This document shows positions 1 to 10,499 of a stretch of DNA of 64,000 bases, piece by piece. This DNA is from Dactylorhiza incarnata. Its lineage: Eukaryota; Streptophyta; Magnoliopsida; Asparagales; Orchidaceae. The translations under genes and the position numbers were made by a program. Below the pieces are notes generated by a model that was not told where the DNA came from, ran no database searches, and was given only the letters and a program-made list of their open reading frames with translations. Numbering within the stretch: position 1 is the stretch's first letter; every line of letters starts with the position of its first letter. The stretch covers positions 248,001-312,000 of the forward strand of contig JAWHQI010000268.1 of assembly GCA_033032865.1 (NCBI GenBank). The letters run 5' to 3'.

Positions 1-1250
1 ATGTAGAAAATCCGGTAGTCGTGCGGATTTAGGCATTTTGTGTGAAGCCTATTCGTGGCCGTGAGCCCGATTCGGTGATGCTTGATTTGCGACGTTGCAT
101 TTAGGTTAGACCTAGAATGCGTGCCGGAGAATGACTCCGTGAACTCACCTATAGTATTGCGGGAGTTACGTGTAGGCGTCTTGTGAAGATCCCTACGAAA
201 GCCCCATGCTTTGAGTTTTGGATGAAGGCAAACCTTCACCACGTTATTGATGCGGAGCGTATGTACCTCCTCTGTTGAGAATTCGCGAAGCCTAGATCCT
301 TGTGAAGGGGTTAGGTGCGTAGCGTATATTTTTGTGGAGCACTTGAAAGTGCTAAACCCTTACGGGCCGAGGTGAAGCCGTACCCGCGTCGTGCGATAGA
401 TCGCGACGATTAGAGCACGGGCAAAGCTGAACCGAACCCGTTTCCATGCAGATCGGCGAGAGGTCCCTTCCTCATGAAAGCCGTGTGATCATGGGAGAGG
501 TCGTGGAAGGTGTCATACCTAGACCGACCAAAAGCTCTTGTTTCCCACCTAAGGATGTGACCCTTAGGGTGGAGTGTTGTGAATTTGATGTTATGTTCCT
601 CATGCGATTGCTTAGGCGGTTGTGGGAAACCTTCGGGTGAACCCAACCAACATCATGTGCATACCTAGGTTCCCTTCTTTTTGATGCTCAACCTAGAAGA
701 TTGATTGTGCTTGAAACCTCACCTCGTGTAGTTGCACTTTCTTTAGTTTAGTACTTGTGCTAGTATGGCTTACTTGCAGGGTAGAATCTCCGCCACCCCG
801 GGAAAGGGGTGGGGTCGTTATAATTTGGTCAGCTGTGCTGACCGTTACCTTGTTTGCCACCGCTTGGTGGAATGTTCTTATGCAGGTGCAGGTGAGCCTA
901 GCGGGAAGTAGCGGGCGTTGGCCCCTTTGCTGTGTTGGCCCTCGAAGGCCAGCCTTTTTCCTGCTTTCTCATGTTTTGCCGGCCTGCGTGCCGATGTATG
1001 TTTTGTTGGAGTTTTGTACATTGATTTGATGTAAGGCCCTAAGGCCGTAACTCTCATTTCTGGATTCATTCCAATGATAGTGGACATGTCTATTTGAATG
1101 GTTTAATTAATGCTTCCGCTTACGTTTTGTACTCTCGTTAGTTGTTACTTTTCTGGTTATCACCTTTTAACTCCTAGCTAGTGTGGTTTGTATGGCGTGG
1201 GGTCCCGGCCGGACCTGCTGTTATACTTTTTGTACTGGCAGGGTGTTACA
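1..1250 (+). repeat. 5' LTR (partial) of the Tekay-like element
   Basis: Positions 1-1250 match 7038-8287 with two substitutions. The 3' edge is set by the terminal TGTTACA, which mirrors the TGTAACA at the start of the complete copy. The short ORFs in both LTR copies are identical because the LTRs are, and are not genes. Confidence 0.95.
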
Positions 1251-1253
1251 ATT

Positions 1254-1267
1254 TGGTATCGGACTTA
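1254..1267 (+). other. Primer-binding site (initiator-Met tRNA type, degenerate)
   Basis: Three bases after the LTR the sequence reads TGGTATCGGACTTA. This resembles the common plant TGGTATCAGAGC primer site complementary to tRNA-iMet, with changes after the eighth base. Confidence 0.6.
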
Positions 1268-1290
1268 AGGCGTCGATCCGTAGTTTAGCG

Positions 1291-1320
1291 AATTCGGGAC
1301 GAATTCCTTTTAAGGGGTGG
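1291..1320 (+). repeat. Polypurine-tract-like duplicate in the leader
   Basis: The segment ending in TTTTAAGGGGTGG is a close copy of the sequence just before the 3' LTR (about 6182-6212), including the upstream TTCGGGACGAA core. A PPT-like copy near the primer site is unexpected for plain plus-strand priming. Confidence 0.6.
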
Positions 1321-1473
1321 TGCGCACGGGCTGTGCATTCACCTAAAACGACAAAAACTAATAAGAATGTCCACTTAGGAATGAAAAAACATACTTGTTT
1401 GCGGAACCTGAGCGTTCCATGATTGATGTTTGATATGTTTAGGGTCACTAAATTGTGCCTTGCATGATTATAG

Positions 1474-2683
1474 GTGACTAGAAGTGCTGCGGGGCGGTCT
1501 CAACCCCGTAACACCGCTGAAAGTAGTGGGTCGGCTGAGGTGCCAGCGACCACTCCTTCGGCTGAGATGATCAGAATGGTCGCAGAAGCAGTCTTCGCGA
1601 TGATCAATGCTCAACCGCAAAGGCTTGCACAGCCTGCTACGCCTACTACTGATGCAGCCCCGGTAGCTGAACCTGCAGTGGAACCTGCGGTAGCACCAAG
1701 GGTTGATGCCCCTGTGCCAGTAGCTGCAGTGGAACCGGCGTTAGCACCAAGGGTGGAGCGTCAAGTTGCGCAAGTAGTTGCGGGGCGAGCGCGTGACCAA
1801 CAATTAAAGCACTTCTTGAGCTTTAATCCTCCTACCTTCTCGGGATCTGAGTCCCCAACGGAGGCAGAAGACTGGTTGTCAAGAGTTAGAAGAACTCTGA
1901 GGGCGACGGCGACGGACGAAGCCATGATGGTCACCTTAGCCACCTTCCTTCTTGACGGAGAGGCTGTGCTGTGGTGGGAAGAGCAGGAACTGCACAAGTT
2001 CGGCGATAGAGACATCACTGAAATATCAATGGCTGAGTTTTCAAAGTCGTTCCTCCAGCGGTTTATCCCCTCTGCCCAACGCATTGCGTTACAAAACCAG
2101 TTCCTGAGGTTAACTCAAGGTGATCGCTCCGTTGACGATTACTTACATGAGTTTACCAGACTGAGTCGCTATGCGGGGGCATTGGTGGAGGATGAGGAGA
2201 CGAAGACGAATAAATTCTATGAAGGGCTTCGGGACGAGTTGAGGCTGCTCCTTGCAGGCCCTATGACGTTTGGCTTCCAAGTGATGGTGCAAACCGCCAG
2301 ATCTTTGGAGTTGGACATGAAGAGGGTACAAGCAAAGAGTGTTGTAAAGAAACCCGAGTTTCATGCGCCGGCCTCTCAGTCCAAGCCGGACTTCAGAAGG
2401 AACAAGCGGAAGTTCAAGCAGGCGGAACCAGCTTCTTCGAATGTTTCGGGAGCCACGACCGCGCGGACTCCTATTACGTGTTTCACCTGCGGGAAGGTGG
2501 GACACAAAGCTGCGGTGTGTCGAAGTGGTCCCCCAAAGGCGGCAAATCGAGCGGTGGATTATGCTCGGGCTGCGGAAAAGGGCAAAGCGGCAGAGTCTTC
2601 GGCCTCCCAGCACATTCCGACTCAGCCGAGAGTCTATTCGCTTGGCCAACAAGAAGCTATACGACAACCCGATGTCGTCACAG
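1474..2683 (+). CDS. gag: Gag of the Tekay-like element (first coding exon)
   Basis: The frame encodes about 403 residues: an Ala/Pro/Val-rich N-terminal repeat region (residues about 50-95), a retrotransposon gag capsid domain (about 110-270, FSGSESPTEAEDWL onward) and one CCHC zinc knuckle (CFTCGKVGHKAAVC, about residues 337-350), followed by a basic tail. It makes the particle shell and binds RNA. No ATG lies in frame before 1567; the frame opens at a GTG at 1474 directly after an in-frame TAG. Either the original ATG next to 1474 has been lost, or translation starts at 1567. If unspliced, the frame ends at TAG 2692-2694, just past a good donor site at 2684, so this is probably the first exon of a gag-pol transcript. 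Confidence 0.9.
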
Positions 2684-2765
2684 GTACGAATTAGAAGTTA
2701 GCTTTTACAGCTATGTTATGATTCTTACTGTGGTACGACTATATGTGTTATTTGTGTACAATTAG
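2684..2765 (+). other. Putative 82-bp spliceosomal intron between gag and protease
   Basis: The donor is CAG|GTACGA and the acceptor ACAATTAG|GT. The segment is T-rich, as plant introns are. Removing it joins the gag frame (phase 1) exactly to the pol frame (codon boundary at 2768), placing protease directly after gag with no stop. The pol frame has no ATG before the protease active site, so pol needs either splicing or a frameshift to be made. Confidence 0.65.
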
Positions 2766-5700
2766 GTTTCGTCCTAATTTTCAACCATCCGGCGAGAGCT
2801 CTATTCGATACGGGTGCATCGCACTCTTTTCTGTCTGAGGACTTCGTGGTGCGAATCGGAGTGCCGTCTACCTTTGTAGAGGATAGATTGGAAGTAGTGC
2901 TACCCAATGGATCTCGAATGAGTGCGGATAGGAAGAGCCGTGTGAAGGTGCGGATCGGAAGTCAAGATTTCGACTTGGAAGCGTCGTTACTACCGTTAGC
3001 TGAATTCGATGTGATCTTCGGCATGGACTGGCTCTCGGAGCAGCGAGCATGCATAGATTGCAATACAAAGGAGATCACTCTGGGAACGAACACCGACGAT
3101 GAAACCACATTCGCCGGTATGCGAGGAGCGAGCAAGACGCTGATGTCTGCTCTCCAGGTGGTTAAGGCGGTGAGAAAAGGCGCCGAGTTGTTCTTCACCT
3201 TGTTGGAGGCTTCGGAGCCAAAGCCCAGGTTGTGTGATGTCCCAGTTGTAGCGGAATACGCCGACGTGTTTCCTAACGAACTCCCTGGGGCTCCGCCTCA
3301 TCGGGAGATTGATTTCTGTATCGAGTTGGTGCCAGGTGCCAAACCTGTGGCCCGCTCACCTTACCGAATAGCGCCAAAGGAATTGGCAGGGTTGAAGGTC
3401 CAATTGCAAGAGCTGCTAGAGCAAGGCTACGTACGTCCAAGTTCTTCGCCTTGGAGTGCACCGGTCCTCTTTGTGAAAAAGAAGGATGGGAGCTTGCGTC
3501 TATGTATTGATTATAGAGAGCTAAACAAGTTGACCGAGAAAAACCGATATCCGATTCCTAGAATCGATGATCTTTTCGACCAACTAATGGGGTCGACGGT
3601 TTACTCCAAGCTAGATCTAAGGTCCGGCTACTACCAACTGCGAATAAGGGAATGTGACATTCCAAAGACAGCGTTCAGTACCCGCTTTGGGCACTTTGAG
3701 TTCACGGTAATGCCGTTCGGTCTATCCAACGCACCGTCGGTATTCATGGACTTGATGAATAGGACATTCCGAGAGTATTTAGATCAATTTGTGATCGTCT
3801 TCATCGACGACATTTTGGTATACTCTCAGTCGGAAGAGGAGCATGTAGGGCATCTGCACGCAGTCCTGAGCACCTTGAGGAGGAGTCAGCTATATGCCAA
3901 GTTCTCCAAGTGCGAATTTTGGCTACCGTCAGTGGCATTCCTTGGTCATATTGTTAGTGGCGAAGGAATTGCAGTTGATCCGTCGAAGATAGAAGCGATC
4001 CAAGCGTGGCCTTTGTTGAAAAACGTAGCGGAAGTCCGAAGTTTCTTAGGACTTGCCGGCTATTATAGGCGCTTTGTGGAAAACTTCTCGAGGATCGCAC
4101 TTCCTCTCACAAAACTGACTAGAAAGGATAATAAGTTCGTTTGGTCGCCCGAGTGCGCACGAGCTTTTGAAGAGCTAAAGAGCCGTCTGACCACGGCGCC
4201 CATTCTATGCTCGCCACAAGGTACGGAAGGCTACGAAATATATAGCGACGCCTCAGGAAGTGGTTTGGGTTGTGTCCTAGTGCAGTTCGGGAAGGTAATT
4301 GCCTACGGCTCCCGGCAACTGAAGGTTCACGAGAGGAATTACCCGGTCCATGATTTGGAGCTAGCGGCCGTGGTTTTTGCCCTCAAGCTTTGGAGGCACT
4401 ATCTATATGGCGTGAAGATCGATATCTTTACCGATCATAAGAGCCTCAAGTACTTACTAGACCAAAGGGAGTTGAACATGCGCCAAAGGAGGTGGATGGA
4501 GTTCCTTGGGGACTACACCTTCGATATCAAATATACTCCCGGTAAAGGAAACGTAGTTGCAGACGCGTTGAGTCGTCGGGCTCCCGCGCAAGCAAATTGG
4601 ATTTTGATGCACGATGAGCGTCTAATCCGTGAGCTAGAAGAAATGGAGATCATATGCATTGATAGGAGAACGTCTACTTCAGCATGCTTGAACTGGACGG
4701 AAGTTCACTACGACCTTGCCGACCGAGTTCGACAAGCATTGGAGTTGGACGAGAGCTTGAAACGATACAAAGCGGAAACCGTTGAAGGGTTAAACGCTGA
4801 TTTCTCCTTCGAAGACGACCTTATGTGGAAGCAGGAAAGGTTATGCATCCCAAACGTTGGTACTCTACGGGCGGAATTGATGTACGAGGCTCATCATACC
4901 AAGTACTCGATCCACCCGGGGAGCACTAAAATGTTTATGGATATGAAGAAACTGTTCTGGTGGCCGGGCATGAAGAAGGACATTGCCCTTTACGTGGCCA
5001 AGTGTCATACTTGCGCGTTGGTGAAAGCGGAATGTCAACGTCCCGGTGGGTTTCTGAAGTCCTTGCCGATTCCGGAATGGAAGTTTGATGATATTTCGAT
5101 GGATTTCGTGCACGGATTGCCGAGATCGCAACATGGAAACGACGCCATATGGGTGATCGTGGACCGTTTGACAAAGGTATCACACTTCATTCCGAACCGG
5201 AAGGATGATTCCGTAGAGAAGCTAGCAAAGCTCTATGTGGATAGTATCGTGAGACTGCACGGTGTCCCTCGTAGCATCGTCAGTGATCGTGACGGGCGTT
5301 TCACATCGAAAGATTGGAGGCTTATCCATGAACTGTTGGGCACAAAATTGAAGTTCAGCACGGCCTTCCACCCGCAAACGGATGGACAGACCGAGAGAAC
5401 CAACAGGACTATGGAGGATATGCTCCGAATGTGCGCTCTAGACTTTGGAAAGAGGTGGGAGGATCACCTCTATATGATCGAATTCGCCTACAATAATAGC
5501 TACCAAGCCAGCATAAAGATGGCTCCTTTCGAGGCCCTCTATGGTAAGAAGTGTCGTACGCCGTTGTCTTGGGCGGAAACGGGCGATACTAAGCTATTGA
5601 AGCGAAAGGATGTTGAAGAAGCAACGTCGACGATCCGGGCTATACGCGAAAGGCTATTGGTTGCCCAGGATAGGCAAGCAAAGTATTTCAACGCCAAGCA

Positions 5701-6151
5701 TAGGAACTTAGAGTTCGCCGTCGGTGACCGGGTTTACTTGAAGATCAAACCGTTCAAAGGGGTATCAAGGATTCGACGCTTGAAAAAGCTCAGTCCGAGG
5801 TACCTAGGACCGTTCGATATCGTGGAGCGTGTTGGTGCTGCGGCTTATCGGCTTGCACTATCTGCAGAGCTGAGCGGTCTGCACGACGTGTTCCACATTT
5901 CAGTGTTGAGGAAGGCTGTGCAAGAGCCTACTCATATCGTTGCGGTCGGCAAAGTTCCGGTCGATAGTGGGTTGTCGACGAAAGTCAAGCCTTTACGCAT
6001 CGAAGATACCGAAGTAAAGCAGCTGCGGAACAAGTCCATTCGGATGGTAAAAGTCCGGTGGGATAACTGCGGCCGAGAGGAGCTCTCTTGGGAGAGAGAG
6101 CAAACGATGCTTGCGGAGTATCCCGAGCTTTTTCCCTCAGGTAAAGTATAA
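2766..6151 (+). CDS. pol: Pol polyprotein: protease, RT, RNase H, integrase, chromodomain-like tail
   Basis: A single open frame of about 1128 codons. Domains in order: aspartic protease with DTGASHS at 2807; reverse transcriptase with the catalytic FIDDIL box near 3803; RNase H with [10 protein letters not shown] near 4240 and TDHKSL near 4432; integrase with an HHCC zinc finger (about 4888-5010), first Asp in MDFVHG near 5101, second in SDRDGRF near 5284 and Glu in [11 protein letters not shown] near 5380. The last 50 codons hold a degenerate chromodomain ([16 protein letters not shown]). Such domains in chromoviruses are thought to guide integration to chromatin. No stops or frameshifts are visible and the catalytic residues are present, so the copy may be competent. 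A reported start at 2846 would be a GTG inside the protease and is not real. Confidence 0.95.
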
Positions 6152-6200
6152 CTGTAATTTATGCTATTACTGTTTCCTGGATTTCGGGACGAAATTCTTT

Positions 6201-6215
6201 TAAGGAGGGTGGAGT
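6201..6215 (+). other. Polypurine tract of the Tekay-like element
   Basis: The sequence TAAGGAGGGTGGAGT directly precedes the TGTAACA that opens the 3' LTR. It would prime plus-strand DNA synthesis. Confidence 0.8.
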
Positions 6216-8287
6216 TGTAACACCCCAAATCTGGTAGTTCCGCGATTTAGGCGGAGTGGTAGTGCGGCACGTGAAGCAGGCTAGAATTTTCCCTGTCTGC
6301 TCTTAGCGCACGATCAGTGGCCTCATCGCGCACGACCAGTGATCGTGTGCCAGCGATCGTGCGTTAATTCAGAAGAGAATCGAGTTCTGTCTCGGACAGT
6401 GCGCACGACCATTTCCCTCTTCGCGCACGACCAGTGATCGTGCGCCAGCGATCGTGCGCTTATTCGCAAGAATTCAGAGTTCTGTCCCGGATAGTGCGCA
6501 CGACCATTGCCCTCGTCGCGCACGACCACTGACCGTGCGCCTGTGATCGTGCGCCCTGTTTATTCTGTTCCGCGATTTTGAGCGGAGAAGAAGATCGGGC
6601 CGTCCAAATCTTTTGAGATCTGATCCGATGGCCAGGATTAGATGCTGGAGGCTTTTAGGGCTTATGAGAGGAGATTAATCCTCATTATTTTGAGGTGTTT
6701 CTCTCTCCTAGGCTAGAGGAAGAAGAAGGAGGCAAGGAAGAAGAAGGAAGATCCCGCCATTGACGGAGCTCCGGAGCTCCGTTTCGCGAGCCGTTTCCAG
6801 ATCCGGAGAGTGCAGCCCGGTGCGGTTCTTTCCCTCCGCGTAGAATCTCGGATCCATGGCGAAGAGGAACACGTCTAGGGTAACGATTCTTCCTCCCGAA
6901 CTTTGGACTTGTATTTGTCCATTCATTTCTCTTTCTTTGCTTGCATGAGGTATCTCTTTCACCAAATGGGTGAAGTGTAGGATTTCCTCAAGTCCTTCGG
7001 GACTCCGGGTAGATTGTGTCCGTCCCCGGCATATTGCATGTAGAAAATCCGGTAGTCGTGCGGATTTAGGCATTTTGTGTGAAGCCTATTCGTGGCCGTG
7101 AGCCCGAATCGGTGATGCTTGATTTGCGACGTTGCATTTAGGTTAGACCTAGAATGCGTGCCGGAGAATGACTCCGTGAACTCACCTATAGTATTGCGGG
7201 AGTTACGTGTAGGCATCTTGTGAAGATCCCTACGAAAGCCCCATGCTTTGAGTTTTGGATGAAGGCAAACCTTCACCACGTTATTGATGCGGAGCGTATG
7301 TACCTCCTCTGTTGAGAATTCGCGAAGCCTAGATCCTTGTGAAGGGGTTAGGTGCGTAGCGTATATTTTTGTGGAGCACTTGAAAGTGCTAAACCCTTAC
7401 GGGCCGAGGTGAAGCCGTACCCGCGTCGTGCGATAGATCGCGACGATTAGAGCACGGGCAAAGCTGAACCGAACCCGTTTCCATGCAGATCGGCGAGAGG
7501 TCCCTTCCTCATGAAAGCCGTGTGATCATGGGAGAGGTCGTGGAAGGTGTCATACCTAGACCGACCAAAAGCTCTTGTTTCCCACCTAAGGATGTGACCC
7601 TTAGGGTGGAGTGTTGTGAATTTGATGTTATGTTCCTCATGCGATTGCTTAGGCGGTTGTGGGAAACCTTCGGGTGAACCCAACCAACATCATGTGCATA
7701 CCTAGGTTCCCTTCTTTTTGATGCTCAACCTAGAAGATTGATTGTGCTTGAAACCTCACCTCGTGTAGTTGCACTTTCTTTAGTTTAGTACTTGTGCTAG
7801 TATGGCTTACTTGCAGGGTAGAATCTCCGCCACCCCGGGAAAGGGGTGGGGTCGTTATAATTTGGTCAGCTGTGCTGACCGTTACCTTGTTTGCCACCGC
7901 TTGGTGGAATGTTCTTATGCAGGTGCAGGTGAGCCTAGCGGGAAGTAGCGGGCGTTGGCCCCTTTGCTGTGTTGGCCCTCGAAGGCCAGCCTTTTTCCTG
8001 CTTTCTCATGTTTTGCCGGCCTGCGTGCCGATGTATGTTTTGTTGGAGTTTTGTACATTGATTTGATGTAAGGCCCTAAGGCCGTAACTCTCATTTCTGG
8101 ATTCATTCCAATGATAGTGGACATGTCTATTTGAATGGTTTAATTAATGCTTCCGCTTACGTTTTGTACTCTCGTTAGTTGTTACTTTTCTGGTTATCAC
8201 CTTTTAACTCCTAGCTAGTGTGGTTTGTATGGCGTGGGGTCCCGGCCGGACCTGCTGTTATACTTTTTGTACTGGCAGGGTGTTACA
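6216..8287 (+). repeat. 3' LTR (complete, 2072 bp) of the Tekay-like element
   Basis: It opens with TGTAACACCCC and closes with TGTTACA, a 7-bp terminal inverted repeat. It includes the U3 region with triplicated palindromic repeats (6328-6560). The antisense ORF at 6323-6529 comes only from these repeats. Confidence 0.95.
6328..6560 (+). repeat. Three 95-bp units with palindromic GCGCACGA/TCGTGCGC boxes in U3
   Basis: The core GCGCACGACCAGTGATCGTG starts at 6328 and 6423, with a diverged third copy at 6518, a period of 95 bp. Each unit carries paired inverted boxes (CGCACGA ... TCGTGCG). The position in U3 makes an enhancer role plausible. Confidence 0.8.
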
Positions 8288-8901
8288 GGTGGGTCGAATG
8301 ATCCTCGGAAGGAAGAGCTTGCCATCGAGATGTCCTCCTCACTCCAGGCTCTCACCAGCTAGGTGGGTCGAATGATCCTCGGATGGGTAAGTTCAACGCC
8401 GAGATGTCCTCCTCACTCCAGGCTCTCACTAGCTGGGTGGGTTGAATGATCCTCGGAAGGAAGAGCTTGCCATCGAGATGTCCTCCTCACTCCAGGCTCT
8501 CACTAGCTGGGTGGGTCGAATGATCCTCGGATGGGTAAGTTCAACGCCGAGATGTCCTCCTCACTCCAGGCTCTCACTAGCTGGGTGGGTCGAATGATCC
8601 TCGGAAGGAAGAGCATGCCATCGAGATGTCCTCCTCACTCCAGGCTCTCACTAGCTGGGTGGGTCGAATGATCCTCGGATGGGTAAGTTCAACGCCGAGA
8701 TTTCCTCCTCACTCCAGGCTCTCACTAGCTGGGTGGGTCGAATGATCCTCGGAAGGAAGAGCTTGTCATCGAGATGTCCTCCTCACTCCAGGCTCACTAG
8801 CTGGGTGGGTCGAATGATCCTCGGATGGGCAAGTTCAACGCCGAGATGACCTCCTCACTCCAGGCTCTCACTAGCTGGGTGGGTCGAATGATCCTCGGAT
8901 G
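8288..8901 (+). repeat. 74-bp tandem repeats in alternating A/B (dimer) order
   Basis: Units beginning GGTGGGTCGAATGATCCTCGG start at 8288, 8362, 8436, 8510, 8584, 8658, 8732, 8804 and 8878. Spacing is 74 bp except one of 72. Two variants alternate: A continues with GGAAGGAAGAGC, B with GGATGGGTAAGTTCAACGCC. The true repeat is therefore a 148-bp dimer. Tandem repeats in the 3' untranslated region are known for Tat/Ogre-type elements. Confidence 0.93.
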
Positions 8902-9074
8902 GGTCAAACGTGCCTCGGGGGCGAGGTTCTGCCCCCCTCGATGGATATTTGGGCTTGGACTTTTCTTTCCAAGGTTGTGCCAACCTCGCAAAGAGCGGGG
9001 ATTGTGTACAACCCCCATATCCATCGAGTGAGGCCCGGCGTGGAGGGTCGTCGAGACGTGTCTGTACAACCCTA

Positions 9075-9212
9075 TATCCGCCGAGAGGGGAGGGGCGAGA
9101 GGGGGAGGGGAGGGTGCCCCCCTCTCGCCCTCGCCCAGCTAGGGGCGAGAGGGGAGGGGCGGGTGCCCCCCCTCTCGCCCTCGCCCAGCTAGGGGCGAGA
9201 GGGGAGGGGCGG

Positions 9213-9244
<32 letters not shown>

Positions 9245-9688
9245 CACGCCCGCGCCCAGCTAGGGGCGAGAGGGGAGGGGCGGGTGCCCCCCTCTCGCCC
9301 GCGCCCAGCTAGGGGCGAGAGGGGAGGGGCGGGTGCCCCCCCTCTCGCCCGCGCCCAGGTAGGGGCGAGAGGGGAGGGGCGGGTGCCCCCCCCCCCCCCT
9401 CTCGCCCACGCCCAGCTAGGGGCGAGAGGGGAGGGGCGGGTGCCCCCCCTCTCGACCGCGCCCAGGTAGGGGAGAGAGGGGAGGGGCGGGTGCCCCCCCT
9501 CTCGCCCGCGCCCAGGTAGGGGCGAGAGGGGAGGCGCGGGTGCCCCCCCCTCTCGCCCACGCCCAGCTAGGGGTGAGAGGGGAGGGGCGGGTGCCCCCCT
9601 CTCGCCCGCGCCCAGCTAGGGGCGAGAGGGGAGGGGCGGGTGCCCCCCCTCTCGCCCTCGCCCAGCTAGGGGCGAGAGGGGAGGGGCG

Positions 9689-9726
<38 letters not shown>

Positions 9727-9891
9727 ACCCCCCCTCTCGCCCGCGCCCAGCTAGGGGCGAGAGGGGAGGGGCGGGTGTCCCCCCCCCCCCTCTCGCCCGC
9801 GCCCAGCTAGGGGCGAGAGGGGAGGGGCGGGTGTCCCCCCCCCCCCCCCCCTCTCGCCCGCGCCCAGCTAGGGGCGAGAGGGGAGGGGCGG

Positions 9892-9928
<37 letters not shown>

Positions 9929-10317
9929 TCGCCCGCGCCCAGCTAGGGGCGAGAGGGGAGGTGCGGGTGCCCCCCTCTCGCCCGCGCCCAGCTAGGGGCG
10001 AGAGGGCGAGAGGGGAGGGGCGGGTGCCCCCCCCCCCCCCTCTCGCCCGCGCCCAGTTAGGGGCGAGAGGGGAGGGGCGGGTGCCCCCCCCCCCCTCTCG
10101 TCCTCGCCCAGCTAGGGGCGAGAGGGGAGGGGCGGGTGCCCCCCCTCTCGCCCGCGCCCAGTTAGGGGCGAGAGGGGAGGGGCGGGTGCCCCCCCTCTCG
10201 CCCTCGCCCAGTTAGGGGCGAGAGGGGAGGGGCGGGTGCCCCCCCTCTCGTCCTCGCCCAGCTAGGGGCGAGAGGGGAGGGGCGGGTGCCCCCCCTCTCG
10301 CCCGCGCCCAGCTAGGG
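9075..10317 (+). repeat. About 21 tandem units with G-quadruplex-like runs, hairpins and variable poly-C
   Basis: Units of about 50-84 bp share GGGGCGAGAGGGGAGGGGC, then GGG, then a C-run of 5 to about 35, then CTCTCGCCCGCGCCCAG. Each unit has four G-runs separated by 1-5 bases (a standard G-quadruplex pattern) and a 9-bp hairpin stem CTCTCGCCC/GGGCGAGAG. Length differences between units are mainly in the C-run. The Pro/Arg-rich ORFs here in all frames are by-products. Confidence 0.93.
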
Positions 10318-10491
10318 TAACCTCTCTCGCCCAGTTCCAGAGGAGGGGGGGTTGATCTGCGTTTAGTATCTCAGAACAGCGGGATTTGGCTATTTGCAGT
10401 CCAGTTTTGGCTATTCGCAGTCCAGATCCGAGGGTATTTTGGTAATCTGGCAGATCAGTTTTTGGCTATTTGCAGCCCAACTTGGAAAACC

Positions 10492-10499
10492 TATAAATA
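10492..10499 (+). promoter_or_regulatory. TATA box in the LTR of the left Tat element
   Basis: TATAAATA within CCTATAAATATACCC. The same box stands at the homologous place in the two other Tat LTRs (43961 and 61199). Confidence 0.65.

Larger units (their letters stand above)
1..8287 (+). mobile_element. Ty3/gypsy chromovirus, Tekay/Del-like, 5' end outside window
   Basis: This is an LTR retrotransposon with the order LTR - primer site - gag - protease - RT - RNase H - integrase - chromodomain-like tail - polypurine tract - LTR. The right LTR is complete (6216-8287). The left LTR is cut by the window edge, so only its last 1250 bp are seen. The two LTR copies differ at only two visible positions (71 vs 7108 and 169 vs 7206), so the insertion is recent. 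The pol frame is open throughout. The right flank (8288 onward) is in the middle of a 74-bp repeat array of another retroelement, so this copy is nested. The target-site duplication cannot be checked because the left flank is missing. Clade assignment rests on the C-terminal group II chromodomain-like segment and the long LTRs, and is an inference. Confidence 0.93.

Noticed and set aside
410..1087. Short ORFs repeated identically at 410-1087 and 7447-8124
   Set aside because: They are the same LTR sequence twice; no domain or start context supports genes.
1428..1473. A 46-bp intron before gag restoring an ATG
   Set aside because: It would be in frame but is shorter than plant introns normally are; loss of the ATG is simpler.
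2143..2667. Minus-strand 174-residue ORF over gag
   Set aside because: Shadow of the gag coding frame, with no domain.
9075..10317. Long Pro/Arg/Gly-rich ORFs on both strands
   Set aside because: They come from the GC-rich tandem array; open frames are expected in every phase and lengths change with the C-runs.
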